Program-made: the position numbers and the translations under genes | Notes under the pieces: generated by a model | What the model was told of the DNA's origin: nothing | Databases searched by the model: none | What the model saw: the letters and a program-made list of their open reading frames with translations, nothing else | NCBI RefSeq assembly: GCF_901000735.1 | Contig: NC_081549.1 | Span: forward strand, 21,713,584 to 21,777,583 | Origin: Corylus avellana | Lineage: Eukaryota; Streptophyta; Magnoliopsida; Fagales; Betulaceae | Length of the DNA: 64,000 nucleotides | Direction: 5' to 3' | In this document: positions 24,061 through 33,999 of the stretch, in pieces | Numbering within the stretch: position 1 is the first letter of the stretch | How the letters are laid out: each line of letters opens with the position of its first letter

Positions 24061-24262
24061 TATGGCGGATGAGCCAGTAAATGGTGCTATATTTGGCCTG
24101 TCGGATGAAATCCTAATCATATTTTATTTACAAAAGAAAATTCGAAGTCAAATACTCTCACCTGCCGAAGCCAATTTTTTTTTTTTTTTACAATATCGAT
24201 ACCATTCAATTACTTAATTTCCACGTCGAAGAGATCTTGCATCAATACCTGATTAAAAGGTT
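24061..24262 (+). pseudogene. NAC-like family 2, partial copy 2 (5' part only)
   Basis: Reads MADEPVNGAIFGLSDEILII, then runs into a T-rich interruption and stops. The match to the family ends within the HQY region near 24262, where unrelated sequence begins. Mirror image of copy 1 about an axis near 23.65 kb. Confidence 0.45.
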
Positions 24263-24525
24263 GGGCCACTGAGAACAAGCTGAGCTCAGCCTCTCCTCAT
24301 CTACTTAATCAAGATCAACCGTTTCGATTGAGTATGATGTCATACGAGTGACGAATGACGCCGTTCTCCCACTCACATTTAACGATTTCACCGTAGCCAA
24401 AAAAGTAAAAAATAGTTGAAACCCAATGAAGCCCTACTGTTCTACTTCCCCCTCTTTGCCGCCCAAATCGTCTCCTTCCCCCTGTTCATCAAAGCTGCTA
24501 CACCAAACATCAGAAAACTCTCCTT

Positions 24526-24900
24526 ATGGCCGATCAACCAGTAAATGGTCTTATGTTTGGCCCTCCAGATGAAATCCTAATTGAATTTTATCTCCACAAA
24601 AAAAAGTTAAAAATCAAATATTCTCACCTGCAGAAGTCAATTTTTTACGTCGAAGAAATTTTGCATCAGTACCCCATTAAAAGGATGTGCGCAGGGTATA
24701 CTTTTCGACGAAAGATATAACCCCTGTTCTCAACAATTGGAGACAGAGACAACATCGTTCTCATCTGAAGAATGATGAAGGCCGCAAATATGGTATTGTT
24801 ACCTCTTACGACTCCATATTTGCAGACGATCCTTGGAAGATATTTGAAGCAACTCGGAGACAGGGTTGACCTGCAACAACTTTTGATTTTTCCTGTAGGT
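24526..24900 (+). pseudogene. NAC-like family 2, partial copy 3
   Basis: Reads MADQPVNGLMFGPPDEILIE and on through VEEILHQYPIKRMC. A frame change leads to NNWRQRQHRSHLKNDEGRK and IFADDPWKIFEATRRQG. This copy lacks about 40 bases, a T-rich run plus flank, that interrupt the reading frame in the other copies. That could be a deletion or an intron loss. A frameshift remains near 24715. A proline-rich repeat follows. Confidence 0.45.
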
Positions 24901-24979
24901 TGGTAACCATATATGATTCTTCAACCACAAATGTGTTTATATACAACCTGTTACTAGCACCAATAGCACACGCACTCCT

Positions 24980-25260
24980 GGAAGAAGAAACTCTGTGGTG
25001 GAACCCACCTCCTGTGATGGAAGAGGAAGCCAACCCACCTCCTGTGGCTAACGTGCTTCTTTGGACCCACCTCTTGTGGTGGAAGGGCCACCTCCCGTTG
25101 TGGAAGAAGAATCTGGCCCACCTCCTGTTTTGCTGGGGAAGAGGCCGACTCACCTCCTGTTGTGGTGGAAGAAGAAGTTGACTCACCTCCTATGGCTAAC
25201 GTGTGCTTCTCCAGCCCCAACTCCTATGGTGGAAAGGCCACCTTGTGTGGTCTGTGGCGG
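24980..25260 (+). repeat. Degenerate Pro/Glu-coding tandem repeat
   Basis: Repeated units of roughly 35-40 bases built around CCACCTCCTGTGGTGGAAGA encode PPPVVEEE-like residues. Because units vary in length, three plus-strand frames and their antisense frames all stay open for 80-125 codons. It could be the old C-terminal region of the adjacent NAC-like copy, since NAC proteins have low-complexity tails (inference). Confidence 0.6.
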
Positions 25261-25995
25261 AAGAAGAAGCCGACTCAGTGGAACACACATAATAATATTC
25301 GGCAAATGTTAGGTGCTCTTCTAGTGTGTGTCCTCCTAGTCTTAGGTGTAAATTATTTTTTTAAAAAAAAAAGAAAAAAAAAAAAAAAACAAAACTAAAC
25401 TAAACTAAAGTATCCCCACCACGGGTTTATTTTGGAAAACCGATTCTCAATAGATTGGTTTAATTTTTTTCCAAAATAATCACAGCCACTCTCTCTCTCT
25501 CTTTCCCTCTCGCCATAACGAAAAATCTCACCGTCGTCACTATTAGGCCACCGGATAATTGACAAATACATGCAAGAAATGAACTGTACTTGAACGACTT
25601 TACAATGAAGGATTGATGATAAGAAATCTGAAATATAGGGACCTTTAAGCATTAATTACTAAGAAACTCCATAAATAAATAAAAAATGTAGAAGTTTCAG
25701 TTTTGAGTTAAGTACTTCATATCCGATATAAATGAATCGGGATAGCAGGATCCTAAATGCAAACTAAATCAAAGGTGTTCTACATCAGGAGCATGAGTGA
25801 AATTGACTCTGTAAGAAGAAGTTTTGGGTTACTTTTCATGTATTCGTCAATTCTCCGGTGTCCCGATAGTGACGATGGCGAGATTTTTTGTTCCGGCTAG
25901 AGGGAAAGGGAGAAAGTGGTGGTGATTATTTTGGAAAAAAAAATAATGATAATTTTAACCTAAACACATTCATGGTTGAAGAATCATATATGGTT

Positions 25996-26409
25996 ACCAA
26001 CTTCCAGGAAAAACAAAAGCTATTGCAGGTCGACCCCGTCTCCGAGTTGCTTCAAATATCTTCCAAGGATTGTCTGCAAATATGGTGTCGTAAGAGGTAA
26101 CGACACCATATTTGCGGCCTTCATCATTCTTTAGATGAGAACGATGTTGTTTTTGTCTCCAATTATTGAGAAGTGATGTTATATCTTTAGTGAAGAAGCA
26201 TAACCTGTCGCACAACCTTTTAATCGGGTATTGATGCAAGATCTCTTCGACCCAGAAATCAAGTAATTGAATGGTATTAATATTATAAAAAAAAAATTGG
26301 CTTTAGCAGGTTAGAATCTTTAATTTCGAATTTTCTTTTCTATATAAGATCCGATTATGATTTGATCCGAAGGGCCAAATATAACACCATTTACTAACTC
26401 ATCCGTCAT
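25996..26409 (-). pseudogene. NAC-like family 2, partial copy 4
   Basis: The minus strand reads MTDELVNGVIFGPSDQIIIG, then EILHQYPIKRLCDRLCFF, RQKQHRSHLKNDEGRKYGVV and IFADNPWKIFEATRRR. It contains the same T-rich interruption as copies 1 and 2 and lacks later NAC subdomains. Confidence 0.45.
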
Positions 26410-27459
26410 AACAACAGCTTTTTGGTGTAGCAACTTTGGTGTAATAGGGAAGGTAGCGGGAAAGAGGGGAGGTTACAATTAGGGCTTCTTTGGGTGTATG
26501 TTTATTTTCAACTATTTTTTATTATTTTTAAAAAACATGTTTGGTCGAGTTTTTAGTTCTCAAATGTATTCAGGCTTTATCCAACCTATTTTGAATACTT
26601 TATTTTTTCCATTTCAAACCCGACTCAAAGCTTTTTTTTTTTTTTTTACTCAAAGTTTAAAAATATAGGTGAAACAAGTTTTTTTTTTGTTGCTTGAAGT
26701 CATTGGGAATTTTAGTTTTTGGTATGTAACTTAGTTATGCGGTCTGATTTATGATTTGTATTTGAGATCTATATCGAGATCTCATCACTATCAAGATCTT
26801 AATAAGAGCTCATCTTTATATTTGAGTCTTAAACAAATATTGATTTAGATTAGGGTTTTTAGGTTTTATAGTTTGGCGAAAGACCAAGAAAAAAAAAGAA
26901 AAGGAAAAGTCTACATACCCCTTTAAACTTCACTCTTGACAATGTCCTTTCAAATTTTTAATTGTGAAAATGTCCTCCAGAACTATCAAAATATTATCAA
27001 TGTTCCCCTAACGACAAAACTACCCTTAGTAAAATAAAAACAAAAAATTTAGCTAAAACTTATACAAGAAACCTAAAACTAAACTTATACAAAAAAAATT
27101 AAAAAAACATTTCTATTTTTCCTATATAAATTTTCATTTTTAATTTTTGTTTATAATTTTTTTAAATAAAAATTTCCATTTTAAAAAAATTAAAAATTTT
27201 CGTTTAATTTTTTTTTTAAAAAAAAATCATATTTTAATACAATTTTTTTTTTTTTTTAAATCACTTTGAAAAAAAAAAAAAAAATTCATAAGGAGAAGAG
27301 GCGAATTAGCTACCTCATCGGCCTAACTGCCCCTAGTGGTATCACGCTCTCGCATGACCTACTGCAGAGATCTCAACGCCAGGTTCCTACATGCCTTGAA
27401 TGCCCTAATGCTCCTCAAGTCTGCCTCCGTCTCTCTCGCATGTGTATCAATTAAATAAT

Positions 27460-27960
27460 TAATTTTTTAGATATAACGAATAATTTAACATAATATCATA
27501 ACAGATATCCTAAATTTGAACCATGTTTTTTATAATTCACCTCACATTTCAATTAAATATTATACATGTTATGTCTCATTTATAAAGGTAGAGTTTGAAC
27601 CTTTATGTAAAGGAGTGTACAAATATTAATTAAATTATTAAATTAATTTTTTTTTCTATCAGTTTAAATTAAAAATAAAATAAAAATAGTCGCAATATAT
27701 ATTCAATAACTTTGACTTGATTTATGGTCCACTAGCAAGACCTTCTCCTCATTTCTCTTGAAAATATGTGGATAATTGTCTTCTTGCCATCACTGAAGCA
27801 TATTCTTAAGAACATTAATAATACGAGAATGTTACTTTAGTCTTTAGACCCACAAAAATGACTTGTAATCCTGTGCAAGTTGGAATGCATGCATGCCATC
27901 GCATAAGGAACCTACTTATTTCTAATAGATGATGAAATTCACCCTCTTTGTAACCTTTTT
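27460..27960 (+). repeat. Relic LOR upstream block within segment A
   Basis: Matches the block at 12.4-12.8 kb and, reversed, at 48.84-49.33 kb. No LOR exon follows. An open frame of 112 codons at 27929-28267 begins at its downstream edge, but composition and lack of any recognised motif argue against coding. Confidence 0.7.
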
Positions 27961-28731
27961 TTCATTTGCTTATATATATATTGAAATTAGCCCTGCTACC
28001 ACTACTTTCTCTACCCCTGCATCCACCTCATTTTTTAATATCACGGCTTTCTTCTCTTTAAAGATTATATTTGAAATTCCGAGGCATCTTTGGACAACTA
28101 TAGATTATATGCTTCAATTGATATATAAATATATAATACAATTACGCTTTGAAGAAAGGAAAATTATTCGGATAATATTGCAATTTTTATCTTTTATGGG
28201 CTCAGTATCAAAAAAAGCCCAGCCCACTATGAAATTGAACTTACTGGACACCTTTCTGGTTAGGTGAAAAGGCCCAGCTGAACATGCAGTCCCAGCTTTT
28301 AATTACTTAAAGCCCAAAAGAAATACAATCATATGTTCTTTTTCGGTTAGGGAAGGGATGACGATAATACAACTCCTTGCTAAATTTCTTTTCGAAACAA
28401 TTGTAGACTAGTTGGAATGGGTCCTGGAATCTAGCAAGCTAATCAACATGTGAGGTAAATTATTAGAATATAAATTAAATGATATATATTTTATCAACTT
28501 AAACTTTTAGTATAAGTGATAATATATGCTCATTGAATTATCATGTGAACTGTGACATCAATTTATAGAGGCTTAAATAAAACTTTAAGCCTCCCCTAGA
28601 AGATGGGTCGAAAAAGAAAAACTTTAGTTTGAGATGCAACGTGGAGCCACTACTCCATGAAAAATCAATTGTGGGCATGAACTTCTTCGGTCCTCGGTCC
28701 TAATCTCTTACTTATATCCCTTAGGCCCTAG

Positions 28732-28861
28732 ATTTTTATTTTATTTTATTTTTTATTTTTTTGACGTGTCCACACAAGGGAAGAGAAAGAGGGGATTCAA
28801 ACTAGTGACTTTCGCTTTATTAGGCGTGGTCCACAGCCGATTGAGCTATTTTTTGGGAATT
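28732..28861 (-). mobile_element. tRNA-derived SINE
   Basis: On the minus strand, TAGCTCAATCGG matches a Pol III A box and GTTTGAATCCC matches a B box at tRNA-like spacing. An A-rich tail follows. The flanks CTAGGGCTTAGG and CTAGGGCCTAAGG form an imperfect target duplication of about 12-13 bp. The element is therefore a short SINE. The copy in the inverted segment is at 53920-54047. Confidence 0.7.
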
Positions 28862-29884
28862 CCTAAGCCCTAGTTGGCGTCGAAGGAACTCACTTTAATG
28901 ACATTTACATTTGCTACTCCATTATTTGTGGTGGAGCCACTAAAATTAATTACACTTGATAAAAATAGAACGTGACCGTAATGTAATTTTAACCTTTAAT
29001 ATTGCATGCTACAAGGCATATGATTTTACAACAGCCAATGAAAAAAAAGAAATGAAAAATCATTCACTAAAATTATTTTTATTGAGTTCGAAAAAGCTCT
29101 AGCTTTTGGGTACAAAAAGTTATCAAAAATTTCACACGGCAAGCAAAATTAACGAATAGGTTCATATAATCAACTTCCATCCAAAATTTTGAGATGAAAA
29201 CAGTTAGAATGTCACATCAACACCAATTATATTATAACATGTGTCCCCTAAAATAAATAAATATAAAATATAAAAAGAAATTGAAGGGGTGCAACCTTAG
29301 CCAAATGTCGTGCTTCGCTTACTGGCAAATTATGGTTGTAGTCAGATTTCATGACATATTCTACACTTGCTAACAGGTTATGGTCATAGCCAAATTAATT
29401 CTTCGCTTTGAAATCACGGTGCAGTTGAGATATGATATCATGGAGTGGTCATTCTATGTGCCACAATCTCGACATAATTCTCCACACAACCATTATATAT
29501 GCTAACACGACTAGTCAAGATATCTAGGTTCCCTTTTTAAGTTGGGTCTTGTTATTATTTATGCTATGCTTTATTTCCTCACATTAGCCTTCGTGGAATG
29601 GTTAAGTCTCGCGATTTGAGTTTGATCATCCTGACCCAAATCATAGATTCTCAAGTTGCAAATAGAAAAGCAGTCAAACCAAGAGTCGAGGAACAACAAC
29701 TATTAAATTTTTGTATATGTTTTTGAAAAACATTTTTAGAATTACTTTTCCACAGCCAATAGATCGAGACTGGGGATCGGAGTGAGGACACACAAATCAG
29801 TCGCCTAAGAGGCTAAGTAAAAAAAAAAAATCTACCAAGTTAGCCTTCTCAAACTCTTAATCTTACCTCCATGAGCCCTTTTTA

Positions 29885-29920
29885 TTTCGTTTGCAATATA
29901 TATATATATATATATATAAC
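29885..29920. repeat. TA microsatellite
   Basis: A perfect (TA)n run in segment A. The counterpart at about 52863-52885 is similar in length. Confidence 0.7.
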
Positions 29921-30356
29921 GTCACAATTCTGAGGTCCCCAAGCTAGGACGTCACAAACTCTGAGGTCCCCAAGCTAGGGTTTCAATAGTGGCTCTCGAA
30001 AGTGAATCGGGTCCGTTCTTCACTGTTTTCTAGTTGTAGGCTTTCTCTGCACAACACAGATTTGATTTCGGGCGTCGGTGCATGGCTGATCTTTCTTTAT
30101 GACCCTGCTGGCTACTGGCTAGGCGAGAAACAACGAATTTGCTCTTGGTTCTCTAGGTTAAGAAAGGAGATATAAGGGCATTGAGAGCATAGTAGCAGAA
30201 CAGACCGTTTATGAAGATCTGTATCCAAAATTATTAATTACTCCATTTTGTATACAGAGAACATGCCCAATTCTCTCTAAAGAACGCAGTCCAGAAGAAA
30301 ACCAAATAGAACCCAAGAAAAATGGTGTTTCTAAACATGGTAACTGCAACAAAAAA

Positions 30357-30599
30357 TTAAGGGGACTTGTTCAGATCATTGGTTTGGATAAAGGAAGAGG
30401 CATCACCGAACTTCAAATCAAGCTTTCGAATGCCCTTCTCCATCAACTGGCACCTCCATCTCAGGAACTGCCGACGTATCTCATCGGTTCCAAACGTTTT
30501 CTGATAAAGTTCTTCACTCTCAAATATCTTAAAAATGTTGTAGCAAACCTGGTGATTGATTCGTGTAGGTAGCCGAACCACCCCATAGGCCATGGCCAA
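30357..30599 (-). CDS. Unrecognised 80-codon open frame
   Basis: Minus-strand frame starting MAMAYGVVRLPTRINHQVCY and ending in a stop at 30357. The composition is mixed and protein-like, with FESEELYQKTFGTDEIRRQF in the middle, but I recognise no family. It may be an exon or remnant of a larger gene, or a chance frame. It lies just outside the duplicated segment A. Confidence 0.25.
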   Translation of the reverse strand: MAMAYGVVRLPTRINHQVCYNIFKIFESEELYQKTFGTDEIRRQFLRWRCQLMEKGIRKLDLKFGDASSFIQTNDLNKSP

Positions 30600-31239
30600 A
30601 GATTTTTTATTTTTTTTTAATAAAAGTTACTTTAGTTTTTTTTTTTTAGATTTTTTTTTTAAAAAAAAATTTATTAAGGGTATTTTTATCACTGTGGGTA
30701 CATTATCAATTTGGTGGTAGTTTGAGGGTACCGAATTGCAAGTTTTGGGAGACATTGTAAATTTGGTGGTAGTTTAATGGAGTATGTGGACTTTTCCCAT
30801 TTTTTTTCTTCTATCAAATTAAACTTTTAGAATAAGTAACGATACTCATAGAATTATCATGTGAACTATGACATTAATTTATAAAGGCTTAAAAAAATAT
30901 TTCTTTTATGTTCTATTGTTGTGTTGTTGCTTTTTGTATTACCTAAACCGGTTGAGCTTCAGACTCCGTGTATAACACCCCAGTTCTATATTGAAAAGAT
31001 GAGAAGAAACTCACATAGAGTGAGTAGTTTATAAAGATAATCATGAGTGCTAAGTCCCACATTACCTAGTTACTAAGTAAAACTATGCTTTATAATGAAT
31101 TCTAAAGAAGCTTCAAATTGAAGTGCTAGTAGTCTGTCTGGTTTAATTTAATTTTAACCTTTAATGCATGTGGCAAGGTATATGATTTTAGAAAATAATA
31201 TATAAGGACGTGGAGAACACCCAAAAAATAAAAAACACT

Positions 31240-31560
31240 AGGTTTTAAATGAATAATCCAAATTTTGTCGTATAATACTGCATATTAAAAACCTCAACAC
31301 TTCATTATACATAGTATGGTCTTGCGGCAAGGGAAAGGGAATAAAACTAAATGCCCATACCAAATACATTGGATGCTTATCCCCATGGCTAGAGGGCTGT
31401 TCCTCATTTCAAAACACTTTATTTTCTTTTTCCTTTCGTTTTATTTATTTTTTAAAAAAAGCATTAAATAAACAATTAAAAACATAAAATATTTGCAAAA
31501 TATTTAAAATTATTTTCACAAAAACACTTTTCTAAAAAAATAAAAATAAATAAATATATA
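31240..31560. repeat. Diverged paralog of 51.48-52.18 kb
   Basis: Reverse complement aligns with 51480-52180 at roughly 85 percent by eye (shared GGGGATAAGCATCCAA and GTGTTGAGGTTTTTAATATG). The 51.6-kb MITE is absent here, so this is its empty site (31423-31431). It is much more diverged than segment A, so it belongs to an older duplication. Confidence 0.7.
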
Positions 31561-31783
31561 ACAAATGACGGATGGGATATCCTTTTCAATCTTTTATTGA
31601 TCATGCATAAAGACACAAAAGGTCCCTAGCTCATTGTCCTACTCACTTGACATATTCCCCGACAACTGCGCGTTCGTACATGGCCGATTCAAGCACGTGT
31701 CGTCGCAAGCCTAACAAAACCACCTCCACATCCAGCAAAGCAAATACGCAGGCTCGATCCAGTACTCCTCCTCCACCAATTCT

Positions 31784-32026
31784 ATGGCGGGCAGAGCTCA
31801 ATCATCACCATTCATGGCGCCTAGCTATTATCAAAAGGAGGAGCTTCTGTTCTCCGGTGACCCCAAATTCTTTCTCCACGGTGAGATAATGATGATCATT
31901 CTACTACTGTTTTTCACAGCGTTCATCGTCTTTCTTGTCGTGTTTCTGTATATAAAGCGCTCTCATCATCATGACCTCCCCAGCAAGCTAGATCACTCAG
32001 ACCTTGATCGATCGGCATATCCATGA
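31784..32026 (+). CDS. Small hypothetical single-pass membrane protein
   Basis: An 80-codon frame starts MAGRAQSSPFMAPSYYQKEE and has one strong hydrophobic segment (residues about 36-57, IMMIILLLFFTAFIVFLVVF). A basic HHH-containing stretch and an acidic tail follow. The N-terminal part plus one membrane helix is reminiscent of ATL RING-H2 ligases, but no RING domain follows. It could be a truncated ATL-type gene or a genuine small protein. No introns are needed. Confidence 0.35.
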   Translation: MAGRAQSSPFMAPSYYQKEELLFSGDPKFFLHGEIMMIILLLFFTAFIVFLVVFLYIKRSHHHDLPSKLDHSDLDRSAYP

Positions 32027-32923
32027 GTTGCAACATCCATCTGAGGGCTGTTGCCTGTTGGAGAACTTAGCCACAGCCGTCTGATTTATAGCAATTGCGT
32101 ATGGTTGATCACTACTAGTCTTGCCGTTTCATTGCTTAGGCCATGTGTAATATATATTTGAGGTTGCTGCTATATATATATTATTCCCATCATGTCAATC
32201 ATATATATTGATTCCTTATGAGATGCGAGAAAGTAGTACACTGATTATGTGATCAATCATTCATCTGGTGCTCACCATTTTTTTTTTTTTTTAAAAAAAA
32301 AGAATAATTTCTCTTACAAAAAATTGTAAATGTGATCTGGTAGATTTCACGTTCATAAAAATAGTTCGAGAGGGTTTTGGTAAAAGAGTAATAGACACTT
32401 AATTTAAATTGGTTCACAGCCGGTTTTATTTAGTGATTAATTTTAAAATGTGCGATTTAACCAGCGTTTTAAAACATTTACGCAATAATTGAGGATGATT
32501 AACGGTGGATCTATTATCATCAACTCATTCCATTCTATCAAATGTGACATGTCTTTAAAAAATTATTAATAAATTCAAATTTAATAATAATTTTCTCAAA
32601 TTTAATGGTAATTTAAAAAATTATAGCACATTTAGAAGGGCACAAGAAAAAATCTAATTCTCCTAACAATTTATCCTGGTGCGAGACTAGTTAGATATCT
32701 ATTCGAATTGAATGATGACTTCTTGTTGGGGATCAACCGCTTATTGTCTCATCAAGCGACCTTTAGATGGATTCTGAACAACAACTCACCGTTGTCAAAG
32801 ACTTGCCATTGTGGATGTCCAAAATCAAGCATAGTTTTCTTTTCTTTAGCTTGTATCTGCAAAATCACTCTTAATGATTGATTTATTAGTACTATAATAG
32901 AATAAGTGAACAATCAAACATAA

Positions 32924-32996
32924 GCCCGTCTAGCTCAGTTGGTAGAGCGCAAGGCTCTTAACCTTGTGGTCGTGGGTTCGAGCCCCACGGTGGGCG
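32924..32996 (+). tRNA. trnK-CUU: tRNA-Lys (anticodon CTT)
   Basis: The 73-base sequence folds as a canonical cloverleaf. The acceptor strand GCCCGTC pairs with GGTGGGC. The A box is TAGCTCAGTTGG, the anticodon loop reads CTCTTAA inside AAGG/CCTT stems, and the T-arm has GGTTCGAGCC. The anticodon CTT reads AAG lysine codons. It has no intron. It lies 200 bp left of the duplicated segment B and is present once in the window. Confidence 0.96.
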
Positions 32997-33005
32997 TTTT
33001 TTTTT
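32997..33005 (+). terminator. Pol III oligo-T terminator of the tRNA
   Basis: A run of T directly after the tRNA 3' end, the standard Pol III stop signal. Confidence 0.85.
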
Positions 33006-33174
33006 ATTTTTTATTGGTGTCCTATATGTATAAACACGCTACAAAACAGACATTTTCGTCTCGATAAACAGATGTAATAACGAGCATTTACTTACGACGT
33101 GGATGACTTATTATTAAGGCCTTCAGATTTTCAGAGTGTTTCCTTTATTATCCAAAAATTGCATAATCGAATTC

Positions 33175-33367
33175 TAGTTTATATATCATGATTTGATCCG
33201 TTCACTAGAAGATGTGTGGGCTACACGTGATCATTGGATGCGCCAAAATTATATCACATCAAAGGTCGGATTTTAGTTTATATTCCATGATTTGATCCGT
33301 CACTAGAAGAATTGTAGGCTAGCTAGATATGATCATTGGATGCGCCAAAATTATGTCACATCATATG
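33175..33367. repeat. Two-copy tandem repeat of about 95-100 bp
   Basis: Both units contain ATGATTTGATCCGT, CACTAGAAGA and GATCATTGGATGCGCC. The second copy of segment B begins inside the first unit, directly after the 57-kb gap, so the assembly break falls in this repeat. Confidence 0.8.
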
Positions 33368-33395
33368 TAAACAATGGTCCGGGTAATATAATTTT

Positions 33396-33713
33396 GAAAA
33401 AACTTCGCATACTTCATTTAAATTATCATCACCCAATTGATAATATTCTCTTCAAATTACGAAAAATTGTGAATCGTTAATTTTTGTCAATTTGACAAAA
33501 ATACTTTTATAAATTCAAAAAAAAAATAATATATATACTTCCTTTTCTTTTTTTTTTAGTTTTAGTTTTTTTTTTTAAATTTTATTAAGGGCATTTTTGT
33601 TATTAAGGAGAGATTGACAATTTTTGGCAGTTTGAAAGGGACATTATAGCAATTAAAAGTTTAAAAAACGTTGTCAATTGAGTGGTAGCTTGAGGAGGGT
33701 ATGTAAACTTTTT
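33396..33713. mobile_element. Inverted-repeat MITE, family also at 23.7, 26.9 and 30.7 kb
   Basis: The left region (ACTTCGCATACTTCATTTAA, ACCCAATTGATAAT) pairs with the right region (GTCAATTGAGTGGTAGC, GGGTATGTAAACTTTTTCC). The flanks TATAATTTTG and TACAATTTTT suggest an aged target duplication. Related half-elements occur near 23700-23840, 26910-27030 and 30660-30800. The duplicate is at 57455-57772. Confidence 0.6.
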
Positions 33714-33799
33714 CCTACAATTTTTTTCAAACTCATGTGGTAATCGACATGAGTGCCATGTTGTCCACATGTACGAAAAAATTAAGCAATAAAATTTAA

Positions 33800-33978
33800 G
33801 AGATATGCTATAGTGCAATAAAAATACAATTTTTGGCCCATAAAAGTCCTAGGTGACAAGAGGTCATAGGCTTATCAGTGGGTGGGGCCATAGCAACTAT
33901 AGATAGAGCCTATGATCTCTGCCACCTAACACTTTTATATGCCAAAAATAATCATTTTATTACATTATAGCATTTCTC
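33800..33978. mobile_element. 179-bp Mutator-like MITE
   Basis: The left end GAGATATGCTATAGTGCAAT matches the inverted right end GAGAAATGCTATAATGTAAT. AAAATTTAA flanks it on both sides (33791-33799 and 33979-33987), a perfect 9-bp target duplication. It has no coding capacity. The second copy in segment B' is at 57859-58037. Confidence 0.85.
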
Positions 33979-33999
33979 AAAATTTAACTAATAAATTTA

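Larger units (their letters stand above)
25642..30098 (+). repeat. Segment A: arm of a near-identical 4.45-kb inverted duplication
   Basis: Sequence here recurs reverse-complemented at 52690-57154 with only scattered substitutions and small length changes. Positions sum to 82796 over much of the arm. It contains a NAC-like fragment, the LOR upstream relic, a SINE and a TA microsatellite, but no intact gene. The match ends near 30098, beyond the string GGCTGATCTTTCTT. At the other end it stops at the scaffold gap. Confidence 0.93.

Noticed and set aside
27929..28267. 112-codon frame with a hydrophobic start (also at 54529-54867)
   Set aside because: It overlaps the LOR upstream relic. The related block at 12.8 kb has no such frame, and no motif is recognised.
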